From NCBI GenBank assembly GCA_965203915.1, contig OZ241918.1:434001-498000 (forward strand): a stretch of DNA of 64,000 nucleotides. Direction: 5' to 3'. How positions within the stretch are numbered: position 1 is the stretch's first letter; each line of letters starts with the position of its first letter. The translations under genes were made by a program, and so were the position numbers. A model generated the notes under the pieces. That model did not search any database. It saw only the letters and a program-made list of their open reading frames with translations, and was not told the origin of the DNA. Source of the DNA: JASGCL01 sp965203915. GTDB lineage: Bacteria; Pseudomonadota; Alphaproteobacteria; JASGCL01. Shown in pieces: positions 50,986 through 58,632 of this stretch.

Positions 50986-51465
50986 TTATTTTGTAAATTC
51001 TATAACCGCATCAATCTCGACCACTGCATTTAATGGCAAAGATTCCACGCCAACCGCAAACCTTGCATGTTTGCCCGCCTCACCAAATATTTTTTCCATT
51101 AATTCTGACGCCCCGTTGATAACCTTGGGGTGTTCGGTAAAATCTTCGCAACAGGCAACAAACCCGCCCAATTTGACAATTTGTTTAACCCGCGACAAAT
51201 CGCCCAAGGCAGCCTTGGTTTGCGCCAAAATATTAATGGCGCATAATTTTGCCGCGGCAACGGCATCCTCAACCGTGGCATCCTCCCCCACGATACCCGT
51301 TTGCGCAATTTTGCCATCGACCATATTTAATTGCCCCGATATAAAAAGCAAATTGCCCGTCATGACAAATGGCACGTAGGCCGCCACGGGTTTGGCGGGG
51401 GTGGGCAGGGTGATACCCAGTTCAGATAATTTTTGTTCGGGTGATGGTTGTCCAGTTGAAATCAT
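50986..51465 (-). CDS. RidA family (YjgF/YER057c/UK114) protein
   Basis: 159-residue member of the RidA superfamily. The long form common in alphaproteobacteria (LSELGITLPTPAKPVAAYVPFVMTG start, LLFISGQ strand, final AVVEIDAVIEF) is recognisable. Canonical RidA removes reactive enamine/imine intermediates using a C-terminal Arg; that Arg is not evident near FAVGVESLPLNAVVEID, so the exact activity is unclear. I start at ATG 51465 to match the family; the frame reaches 51516. It is upstream of recA on the same strand with a 60-base gap. Confidence 0.87.
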   Translation of the reverse strand: MISTGQPSPEQKLSELGITLPTPAKPVAAYVPFVMTGNLLFISGQLNMVDGKIAQTGIVGEDATVEDAVAAAKLCAINILAQTKAALGDLSRVKQIVKLGGFVACCEDFTEHPKVINGASELMEKIFGEAGKHARFAVGVESLPLNAVVEIDAVIEFTK

Positions 51466-51605
51466 GGTTTTTAATGTAAAGCGATTCAAAAAATAACGCA
51501 AGAAATTTTTGGCCATCGGCCATAATAAAATTGCATAGCAATAAAAAAAATATGCTGGAGCACAACGGCTGGTAATTTAAGAAAATTGTTGCTATAAAAA
51601 TTATC

Positions 51606-52520
51606 ATGACAAGGTTGCAGCCCCAAAATTATCTATCCATGTTGCGTGGCTTCATGCCCGCCCTGGTTACGCCGTTTGATAACAATGGCGCGGTGGATGA
51701 AAAATGCTTTGCCAATTTTGTTGAATGGCAAATCGCCGCGGGCAGTCGCGCCCTGGTGCCCGTTGGCACCACGGGGGAAAGCCCCACCCTAAGCCATGAT
51801 GAACATATTCGGGTGGTTGAATTATGCGTGCAACAAACCGCGGGGCGTATTCCCGTGATTGCTGGCGCGGGCAGCAATTCAACGCGCGAAGCCATTGAAT
51901 TGGCAACAAGGGCTGAGGCGGTTGGCGCCGATGCCTTGCTTGTCGTGGCGCCCTACTACAACAAACCATCGCCCGCGGGCCAGGTTTTGCATTTTACCAC
52001 CATTGCCCGCGCGGTCAAAATTCCCATCATCCTTTATAATATTCCTGGTCGTTCAGTGATAGACATCATGCCCGAAACCATCAAACAAATTCATGACGCC
52101 GCGCCCAATGTCATCGGGGTCAAGGACGCCACCAACAATTTGCCGCGGGCGATGGAACAACGTTTGGCCTTGGGCAATGATTTTATTTTGCTGTCGGGGG
52201 AGGATGCCTCCTTCGCCGGATTTTTGGCAATGGGCGGGGTGGGTTGTATTTCGGTCATCGCCAATGTGGCACCAAAATTATGTGCTGAGATGTTTGATAG
52301 TTTTGAAACATCCGACATGCAAAATTTTGCTCGCCTGCGCGATATGCTGTTCCCTTTAACCAAAGCATTGTTTTGTGAAAATTCCCCCGCCCCAACCAAA
52401 TATGCTTTATCATTGTTGGGAAAATGCGGCACCAGCGTGCGTGCCCCGTTGGTGGAATGTTCCGCCGCGGGTAAAAAAATGGTCGAGGAAGCCATGCGCC
52501 ACGCGGGCTTGAAGTGGTAG
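51606..52520 (+). CDS. dapA: 4-hydroxy-tetrahydrodipicolinate synthase
   Basis: Aldolase-type enzyme of lysine and diaminopimelate synthesis that condenses pyruvate with aspartate semialdehyde. The 304 residues begin MLRGFMPALVTPFD at residue 12. The Tyr and Lys of the active site lie in IILYNIPGR and VIGVKDATNN, and GTTGESPTLSHDEH supplies the Thr pair. ATG 51606 and ATG 51639 are both possible starts. The dapA-smpB order is common in alphaproteobacteria. An imperfect 11-bp inverted repeat (52520-52554) follows the stop. Confidence 0.96.
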   Translation: MTRLQPQNYLSMLRGFMPALVTPFDNNGAVDEKCFANFVEWQIAAGSRALVPVGTTGESPTLSHDEHIRVVELCVQQTAGRIPVIAGAGSNSTREAIELATRAEAVGADALLVVAPYYNKPSPAGQVLHFTTIARAVKIPIILYNIPGRSVIDIMPETIKQIHDAAPNVIGVKDATNNLPRAMEQRLALGNDFILLSGEDASFAGFLAMGGVGCISVIANVAPKLCAEMFDSFETSDMQNFARLRDMLFPLTKALFCENSPAPTKYALSLLGKCGTSVRAPLVECSAAGKKMVEEAMRHAGLKW

Positions 52521-52554
52521 GTTACGGTCGCGACCCCCAGCCACGACCGCAACC
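52520..52554. repeat. Inverted repeat after dapA
   Basis: GGTTACGGTCG (52520-52530) and CGACCGCAACC (52544-52554) pair with one mismatch around a 13-base loop. There is no T tract, so it is not a standard terminator; it may stabilise the dapA mRNA or attenuate readthrough to smpB. Confidence 0.6.
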
Positions 52555-52635
52555 TGGGCTTGGAATGACATCCAGGCAAAAACATATTGCCCGCGCCGAC
52601 GATGGAGTGATAAGGCATAATAGAGCAAAAAAATC

Positions 52636-53121
52636 ATGAGCAAAAAAGCAACCAAGCAACAACATTATATAAGCCATGGGCGAGTCGCCGAAAATCGGCG
52701 TGGCCGATTTGATTATGAAATTATTTCTGACCTTATCGCTGGTTTGGTGTTGAAGGGGTCGGAAGTCAAAGCCCTGCGCCTGGGGCGGTGCAATTTATCC
52801 GACAGTTATGCGGGGTTGAAAGATGGCGAAGTTTATTTGTTCAATGCCAGCATTGGTGATTTTGGCCAGGCGCGCCAAAAACATGAAGAAAAGGCGCATC
52901 GCAAATTGTTGCTTACCAAGCAAGAACAAAAACGATTGATAGGGGCGGTGAAGCGCGATGGTTTAACCCTTATACCACTGGAAATTTTTTTTAATGGCCG
53001 CGGCTTTGCCAAGGTAAAATTGGCCTTGGCCAAGGGCAAAACCGAAATTGATAAACGCGAAACCATCAAAACCCGCGAATGGAAGAGGCAGCAAGGCCGC
53101 GCGGTCAGGCACAAGGTATAG
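52636..53121 (+). CDS. smpB: SsrA (tmRNA)-binding protein
   Basis: Small basic protein required for trans-translation rescue of stalled ribosomes. Its 161 residues include the N-terminal block ENRRGRFDYEI, the beta-barrel motif LKGSEVKALRLGRCNLSDSY and the basic C-terminal tail RETIKTREWKRQQGRAVRHKV that follows the decoding centre. Length and motifs are normal. tmRNA itself is not seen in this window. Confidence 0.97.
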   Translation: MSKKATKQQHYISHGRVAENRRGRFDYEIISDLIAGLVLKGSEVKALRLGRCNLSDSYAGLKDGEVYLFNASIGDFGQARQKHEEKAHRKLLLTKQEQKRLIGAVKRDGLTLIPLEIFFNGRGFAKVKLALAKGKTEIDKRETIKTREWKRQQGRAVRHKV

Positions 53122-53187
53122 TAAAATTGCCGAAAGATTTTTCCAGGCGCGGGAAATGACATTTTAGCGCGCCACAGCGTTTCATGA

Positions 53188-53217
53188 TTGACAAGGGTTA
53201 AGGGCGGCGCGTATCTT
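53188..53217 (+). promoter_or_regulatory. Predicted promoter of the Bor-like gene
   Basis: TTGACA (53188-53193), 18 bases, TATCTT (53212-53217), about 45 bases before the start codon. Confidence 0.4.
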
Positions 53218-53262
53218 GATTCTTAAGGGACTTTGCTACCGAGAAAAATAAGCGAAGGAACC

Positions 53263-53556
53263 ATGAAAAAATCATTAATGTTGTGTGCCGTGCTTGCCAT
53301 GATGACATTGCAAGGCTGCTCAACCCAATCTTTTAAAATCAGCGGCAATGATAGGGCATTTATAAAAGAAAAAAACATGTCGAATTTCTTTATTTACGGC
53401 GTTGCCCAAGATGTAGAAATTGATGCCGCGCGCATTTGTGGCGGGGCAAGCCGCGTTGCTAAGGTGGAATCAAGTTTGGGTGTCCTGAGTGGGATTTTGG
53501 GAATGATAACCTTTGGCATTTATGTTCCGCGTGATTACGCTGTCTATTGCAATTAA
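53263..53556 (+). CDS. Bor/Iss-like lipoprotein
   Basis: 97-residue lipoprotein with signal peptide MKKSLMLCAVLAMMTLQGC (lipobox LQGC). The mature part FFIYGVAQDVEIDAARICGGASRVA and the end LGMITFGIYVPRDYAVYC align with the phage lambda Bor / Iss family (FFVSGIGQ, DAAKICGGAENV, GFITLGIYTP, ARVYC), which has the same length and is linked to serum resistance in E. coli. ATG 53263 follows AAGGAA; the longer frame to 53233 lacks a ribosome site. In E. coli the family is phage- or plasmid-borne, but no phage genes are adjacent here. Confidence 0.85.
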   Translation: MKKSLMLCAVLAMMTLQGCSTQSFKISGNDRAFIKEKNMSNFFIYGVAQDVEIDAARICGGASRVAKVESSLGVLSGILGMITFGIYVPRDYAVYCN

Positions 53557-53613
53557 TTCATTGCCAACATAATAAAAATATAATAAAGCAATGAGGGATT
53601 AAGGGACAATAAG

Positions 53614-54105
53614 ATGGTAAAAAAATTTATGGGCTTAGTGCTGGCAACCTTGTTGCTGGGCGGGTCATGTGCTTTGGCCCAGAACGCAACATCGCTTCAA
53701 CCCGCCGATGAGAAGAAGACTCAAAAAACTTTACCCTATAGCAGCGACTCATTTTGGAAAGAGATGGCAACCGCCAAAATTTCGGTGGATGCCAAGGCGG
53801 AAACCTATCGTGCAAAATTTCCCGATGGCGTAAAGAAATTCCAAGCGCAAGATATCACCATCAGCGGCTTTATATTGCCGCTGGAATCGACCGAAAAATT
53901 TACTCATTTTTTATTAACCAAATGGACGCCAGTTTGCGCCTATCATCCGCCAGGGGAACCAACCGAGTTTATGGAGGTCACCATAGACAAACCCATTGCG
54001 TGGAGTGAAAAAATGATAAAGGTTCAAGGAACCCTCAACATGGTGGAAGAACAGTCCCAGGGTATGTTCTTTCAATTAAAAAACGCCAAGGTTCTGCAAT
54101 ATTAG
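53614..54105 (+). CDS. DUF3299 domain-containing secreted protein
   Basis: 163-residue exported protein. Residues 1-22 are a signal peptide (cleavage after CALA-Q expected). The rest matches the DUF3299 pattern: ITISGFILPLE, then TPVCAYHPPGEPTEFMEV, then IKVQGTLNMVEE. Function unknown. It is followed after 11 bases by an ABC ATPase and then an FtsX-like permease, a repeated association, so it is probably the periplasmic partner of that transporter. A GGGA element precedes the ATG. Confidence 0.8.
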   Translation: MVKKFMGLVLATLLLGGSCALAQNATSLQPADEKKTQKTLPYSSDSFWKEMATAKISVDAKAETYRAKFPDGVKKFQAQDITISGFILPLESTEKFTHFLLTKWTPVCAYHPPGEPTEFMEVTIDKPIAWSEKMIKVQGTLNMVEEQSQGMFFQLKNAKVLQY

Positions 54106-54116
54106 AATATTAAAAA

Positions 54117-54791
54117 ATGCTGGCAATCAAAAACCTTTCGGTAGGCCACGGTAAAAAAACAGTGGCGACGGTCAAGGATTTTTCTTTGAACAGCGGGCAA
54201 CATGGTTTGATATTGGGCCCTTCGGGTTCGGGTAAAAGCACCTTACTCTACACCATGGCGGGGTTGCTACCCATCATGGCTACAGGCAAGCAACAAAGTG
54301 ATACATCGTTATTCATCGACGGTGTCAACCTCGCCACCATGGCGCCAGCCATGATAGAATCGTTCCGTGGCAAGAAAATTGGCGTGATATATCAGTCCTT
54401 GTATTTAATGAGGTCGCTAACCGTGTTGGAAAATCTGCTGGTGGTGTTCTACGCGGCACAAATTAAAAATACCCATGCCAAGGTTGATAAGCAAGCCGCC
54501 AAAAAATTTGCGATGGAATTGTTGCAAGCGGTGGGGATAGAAAATTTGGCAGAGCAAAAACCCGACCAGTTAAGCCTTGGGCAACAACAACGCGTTGCCA
54601 TTGCGCGGGCGGCGGTGCACCAACCGCGTATTATTTTTGGCGACGAACCTACCTCGGCTCTTGATGACGCATCCTGTCATGATGCTATGAAATTGTTGCT
54701 AAGGGTCGCCAGCGATGCCAAAGCCAGTTTGGTGGTGGCAACGCACGACGCGCGGATAAAAAAATATTTTGATAAAACCATCAATTTGTAA
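54117..54791 (+). CDS. ABC transporter ATPase, LolD/MacB type
   Basis: 224-residue ATPase. Walker A is GPSGSGKST near residue 37, the signature LSLGQQQRVAIARA, Walker B IIFGDEPTSALDD, and VVATHD the H-loop. The sequence belongs to the LolD/MacB/FtsE group, which works with FtsX-like permeases by mechanotransmission and not by classical import. It lies between DUF3299 and the permease in a tight operon. Confidence 0.88.
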   Translation: MLAIKNLSVGHGKKTVATVKDFSLNSGQHGLILGPSGSGKSTLLYTMAGLLPIMATGKQQSDTSLFIDGVNLATMAPAMIESFRGKKIGVIYQSLYLMRSLTVLENLLVVFYAAQIKNTHAKVDKQAAKKFAMELLQAVGIENLAEQKPDQLSLGQQQRVAIARAAVHQPRIIFGDEPTSALDDASCHDAMKLLLRVASDAKASLVVATHDARIKKYFDKTINL

Positions 54792-54813
54792 ATAATATTG
54801 TATAAGGCTTCTC

Positions 54814-56028
54814 ATGCTCTCCAGCTTTAAAATTATTTTTTCTTATATTCTTTACCGACCGTTTTATTACGCGTTGCAAGTTTTAACCTTCGCGACTGGC
54901 GTTGGGTTGATAGTTGGGTTGTTGTTAACCCAATCGCAATTGGGCAAACAATTTACCAACAACCTGGCGGGGATACAATTGGTTGTTGGCGCGAAAGGCA
55001 GTCCGATGCAGATTATTTTGTCATCGGTTTTTCAACTTGATATTCCCACGGGCAATATTTCATTACAGGAAGTTAATCAATTAACCAGCAAGCCCATGAC
55101 GCGAGCTTTGATAAAACAATCCATACCTTTGGCATTTGGCGATAATTACCAAACGGCAAGGATTGTTGGCACCACACCAGATTATGTGAACCTCTATCAT
55201 GGGCAATTGGCAAGTGGTGCGATGTTTCAAAATAATTTGGAAGTTGTGGTGGGGGCCGATGTCGCCGCCAGGACGAAATTAAAATTGGGTGATGTTTTTG
55301 CTGGCAGTCACGGCATCGTGCCGACGGGCATCAATGACGAAGTTCATATCGCCACCCCCTATCAAGTTGTCGGTATTTTACGTAAAAATGACACGGTGTT
55401 GGATAGGCTGATATTGACCCCCATGTCATCGGTTTGGACAGTGCATGAACATGACGCGGCGAAGGAACATCGCGCCATCATGCCGCGAGAGATTACCGCC
55501 TTGCTTATTACCTATCAATCGCCGTTGGGGGCGGCGACGATGCCGCGTATGGTTAACGATTACAAAACATTGCAGGCCGCCAACCCAGCATTCGAAATTG
55601 CACGGCTTATCAATTTCATGGGTTTTGGCACCAACGCTATCATATCTTTGGGATATTTTTTGATGGTGCTGGCGGGGATAGGCATGATGTCATCGCTTAT
55701 TCAGGCTTTGCGCGAACGGCAATATGATTGGGCATTGTTGCGCAGTTTGGGTATGGGCCGCGTAAAATTGGTTTCTTTAATCTTGGGTGAGGCATTGTTA
55801 ATTGCCGCCCTGGGCGCGGTGGGCGGGTTGTTGCTTGGCCATGTTTTTTATGGTGTGGTTTCTTATTTCTTATCGGCCAGCCGCTATATCAACCTTGATA
55901 ATTTGGCCTTCCTGCCCCAAGAATTATGGGTGATGGGGTTTGCACTTTTGATTGGCTTGGTGGCGGCGATTTTCCCCGCCTATCGCCTTTATCGCGCCGA
56001 TGTTATTAACTTATTGATAAAGAAATAA
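54814..56028 (+). CDS. FtsX-like (MacB-type) ABC permease
   Basis: 404-residue inner-membrane protein: one N-terminal membrane helix (about residues 17-40), a large periplasmic MacB-like domain to about residue 270, then three more helices carrying the FtsX block (QALRERQYDWALLRSLGMGRVKLV) and ending PAYRLYRADVINLLIKK. This is the four-helix layout of MacB and LolC/E. With DUF3299 and the LolD-like ATPase it forms a probable tripartite envelope transporter; its cargo is unknown. Confidence 0.87.
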   Translation: MLSSFKIIFSYILYRPFYYALQVLTFATGVGLIVGLLLTQSQLGKQFTNNLAGIQLVVGAKGSPMQIILSSVFQLDIPTGNISLQEVNQLTSKPMTRALIKQSIPLAFGDNYQTARIVGTTPDYVNLYHGQLASGAMFQNNLEVVVGADVAARTKLKLGDVFAGSHGIVPTGINDEVHIATPYQVVGILRKNDTVLDRLILTPMSSVWTVHEHDAAKEHRAIMPREITALLITYQSPLGAATMPRMVNDYKTLQAANPAFEIARLINFMGFGTNAIISLGYFLMVLAGIGMMSSLIQALRERQYDWALLRSLGMGRVKLVSLILGEALLIAALGAVGGLLLGHVFYGVVSYFLSASRYINLDNLAFLPQELWVMGFALLIGLVAAIFPAYRLYRADVINLLIKK

Positions 56029-56062
56029 AAATAATTTTTTTGGCGTGCAACCAAGATCGTTT

Positions 56063-57247
56063 TTAGCTAACGAATTTTTTTACCAAAGCCATGGCTTGCT
56101 CAATATCATCATCGGCGCAACTGTAGGAAAAACGAATGTAGCCTTCGCCATGAATGCCAAATGTGTCGCCTGGCGTGGTGGCCACTCCCGATTCCTCTAA
56201 CAATTTGGTGTGCCAAGAACTGCTGTTGCCACCCTTGGCGGCGATTAATTTTTTTATATTGGCAAAGGCAAAAAAGGATCCGCGCGGCAAGCCCACCGAA
56301 AAATGGGGAATGTCATTAATAAGCTCGACCATGCGTTTTCGCCTTACGTCGAAATGTTGGCGCATTTTTTCGACCGATGATTGGTCACCATCCAACGCGG
56401 CAATACCCGCAAATTGGGTGGGGGCGTTAACACAAGAAAAAATATTGACCCCAAAACGCGTGGCGCGATTGATAAGGCTTTCGGGCCAAACGCTAAACCC
56501 CAACCGCCAACCCGTCATGGCGTAAGTTTTTGACACCGCGTCCAACAATATCAATTGGTCATAGATTTCGGGGTATTGCAAAAAACTTACATGGTGAGCA
56601 TCGTCATAAATCAAACGCGAATAAACCTCATCCGCCAACAACATAACATGGGGGAAATTTTTTAACCCCGCCACCAATTTTTCAATTTCTTGTTTTGCCA
56701 ACACGCCGCCCGTGGGGTTGGCGGGGTTGTTGACAATGATTAACCGCGTGCGTGCGTTGCAACGTTGTAAAATATCTTCGGCCGAAAAAGAAAAATTGTT
56801 TTCTTCCAGCAATGGAACATCAACCGCGGTTGAACCCACATAATCTATCAGCGAACGATAAATAGGGTAGGAAGGGTCAGGATAAATAATTTCGGTGCCC
56901 GCGCCGCCAAACATGGTAATGGCCATGAATATCGCCATTTTTCCCCCTGGCACAACCAACACATTATCGGGTGATATGCTGGCTTGATATTGCCGATGGA
57001 AATAACGGGCGACCGATTCGCGCAACGGTATGATACCGCGTGGGTGGGTATAGCCATGGTGACCATCTCTGATAGCCTTTATCGCGGCTTCGGCAATATG
57101 GGGTGCGGTTTTGTAATCGGGTTGCCCAATACTCAGGTTATAAATGGTGCGCCCTTTTTTCCTTAATTCTTCAACCCGCGCAGTAATGGAGAAAGCACTT
57201 TCGGTGCCCAGCCGTGCAATATTGGGATTGGGGATGGGCTCGCTCAT
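56063..57247 (-). CDS. Class I/II PLP-dependent aminotransferase
   Basis: 394-residue fold type I aminotransferase. The PLP lysine lies in SKTYAMTGWRLGF, the Asp-Tyr pair in LADEVYSRLIY, NPANPTGG holds the cofactor-binding Asn, and FSYSCADDDI near the end has the substrate carboxylate Arg just before it (GYIRFSYS). It resembles aspartate or alanine aminotransferases of the AspC/AatA subfamily; specificity cannot be set from motifs. Convergent with the ABC operon; a long AT-rich gap lies upstream. Confidence 0.87.
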   Translation of the reverse strand: MSEPIPNPNIARLGTESAFSITARVEELRKKGRTIYNLSIGQPDYKTAPHIAEAAIKAIRDGHHGYTHPRGIIPLRESVARYFHRQYQASISPDNVLVVPGGKMAIFMAITMFGGAGTEIIYPDPSYPIYRSLIDYVGSTAVDVPLLEENNFSFSAEDILQRCNARTRLIIVNNPANPTGGVLAKQEIEKLVAGLKNFPHVMLLADEVYSRLIYDDAHHVSFLQYPEIYDQLILLDAVSKTYAMTGWRLGFSVWPESLINRATRFGVNIFSCVNAPTQFAGIAALDGDQSSVEKMRQHFDVRRKRMVELINDIPHFSVGLPRGSFFAFANIKKLIAAKGGNSSSWHTKLLEESGVATTPGDTFGIHGEGYIRFSYSCADDDIEQAMALVKKFVS

Positions 57248-57593
57248 TTTTTTTTACGTTAGAAAATTTTTTTATCTCTTTATTATATTTTTTATTATTT
57301 CGTATTTATCGAAGTATATTGCTTTAAAAAATTTGATAAATCAACCTTTTTCTAAAAAAATATTTTTATCTTTATTTATCATTTACTTAAGAAATTACTT
57401 GTCCAACCAAATTCTTTGTTTACTAAAGGGATTATACTAAAATGATTGGTAATATTTTCTAACAACTTTAGGTATGTATACATTTTTCATTGATATTTCT
57501 TCTATTTATAGAAAATACTTCTAAATATACCTATTTAATTGGTAAATATTATTATTTTATTCTAAAAAATGATTAAAAAGAAGATTTTTTTAC
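57248..57593. other. AT-rich gene-free spacer
   Basis: About 350 bases dominated by A and T runs between the divergent aminotransferase and outer-membrane protein genes. I see no supported ORF, RNA gene or repeat. The right part (57594-57740) holds the promoter and Fur-box-like site of the outer-membrane gene. Confidence 0.6.
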
Positions 57594-57623
57594 TTGCAAT
57601 ATAGAAATGGTTTATTGTATAAT
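57594..57623 (+). promoter_or_regulatory. Predicted promoter of the outer-membrane protein gene
   Basis: TTGCAA (57594-57599), 18 bases, perfect TATAAT (57618-57623). A second TTGACA at 57648 with a weak -10 (TTATTG at 57671) may give a second start nearer to the gene. Confidence 0.5.
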
Positions 57624-57698
57624 AATCAAAGATACTTTGGTATTAAGTTGACAAGGTTGATAAAAATAATTTATTGGTCGGGGCAGGCATAATAAAAA

Positions 57699-57717
57699 AA
57701 CAATGATAATCATTAAC
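57699..57717 (+). promoter_or_regulatory. Fur-box-like operator
   Basis: AACAATGATAATCATTAAC matches the classical 19-bp Fur consensus at 16 of 19 positions, including the whole central palindrome AATGATAATCATT. It lies 24 bases before the start of the outer-membrane protein gene, so iron-dependent repression of that gene is likely. Confidence 0.6.
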
Positions 57718-57740
57718 TAACAAAGCAAAGGTAGACAATC

Positions 57741-58523
57741 ATGAAAATAAAACCCATATTAAAAAACAGCGTAGCATTATTTGCTTTGATGGTTGGCTTA
57801 ACGGCGGGCAATGTAGCCCTCGCGCAAGATAAAGAACAAACACAGTTGGTGATGGTCAAGGTCGTCCCCGCAGAAAGGGAAAAGGGCGGTGTTTATATAC
57901 GCGCTCAAGCCCTAGCGTTGTTTAACGTGCCCTCCTCAGAAAAATTGGGTAAATTTGCTGGCCTCTCAACCTTATCATTAAGCAACGACATGACGGGCGA
58001 TAGTTATAATCTAAACCGTAAAACTGGTTATGGTGGCGGGCTTAGGGTGGGTTATGATTTTGGAACATTCTTTGTCGGCGGGGGATTTGATTACATTCGT
58101 CAAGACTTCACCACCAACAATTCCTATCTAAGCACCGCGACCGATCCGCAACGCGGCACCATCAACAATTACATGGCGGTGGCTGGTTTTGGCGCAAGGG
58201 TTGGCAATAATTTTGGTTTTACCTTCGGTGCTGATTATGCCATGAATTTTATTAAGGTAAGCGGCCTGGCTGGTGAAGCGAACGATGCCAAATTGGGCAG
58301 GGGCGCAGATAGGTTTTTGCCTGATAGCGATAAAGACAGCGCGGTGGGGTTCCTGCAACATAATATCATTGGCACCTTGCAATTGGATTACACGACGGAT
58401 AGTTCTATTTCGGTGGGGGCATTCGGCAAATATTATTATGCCTTCGCCACCAAGAAAGAGGGTTATAGCCTAAGCGCCAACCATAGTTTGGCTGCGGGTG
58501 CCTTCCTCGGGTTTACCTTTTAA
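57741..58523 (+). CDS. Outer-membrane beta-barrel protein
   Basis: 260-residue porin-like protein. A signal peptide (residues 1-29, cleavage after NVALA) is followed by alternating strands with Tyr and Gly (YGGGLRVGYDFGTFFVGGGFDYI, VAGFGARVGNNFGFTFGADYA) and ends with Phe (AAGAFLGFTF), the assembly signal for BAM. It looks like an eight-stranded OmpW/surface-antigen type barrel; no specific family was recognised. A Fur-box-like site upstream suggests an iron-related role, and a strong terminator follows. Confidence 0.8.
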   Translation: MKIKPILKNSVALFALMVGLTAGNVALAQDKEQTQLVMVKVVPAEREKGGVYIRAQALALFNVPSSEKLGKFAGLSTLSLSNDMTGDSYNLNRKTGYGGGLRVGYDFGTFFVGGGFDYIRQDFTTNNSYLSTATDPQRGTINNYMAVAGFGARVGNNFGFTFGADYAMNFIKVSGLAGEANDAKLGRGADRFLPDSDKDSAVGFLQHNIIGTLQLDYTTDSSISVGAFGKYYYAFATKKEGYSLSANHSLAAGAFLGFTF

Positions 58524-58547
58524 GTAATTTACCTGATAAAAAAATGG

Positions 58548-58591
58548 CTGGTTTTGGCGGGTTAGCATAACCCGCCATCGCCAGTATTTTT
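58548..58591 (+). terminator. Strong rho-independent terminator after the outer-membrane gene
   Basis: TGGCGGGTTA (58555-58564), loop GCA, TAACCCGCCA (58568-58577), flanked by a further CTGG/CCAG pairing and followed by TATTTTTTT. The best terminator in the window. Confidence 0.9.
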
Positions 58592-58632
58592 TTCTTGTAT
58601 TTTATTTTATAGCGAGTCATAATCAGAAAATT

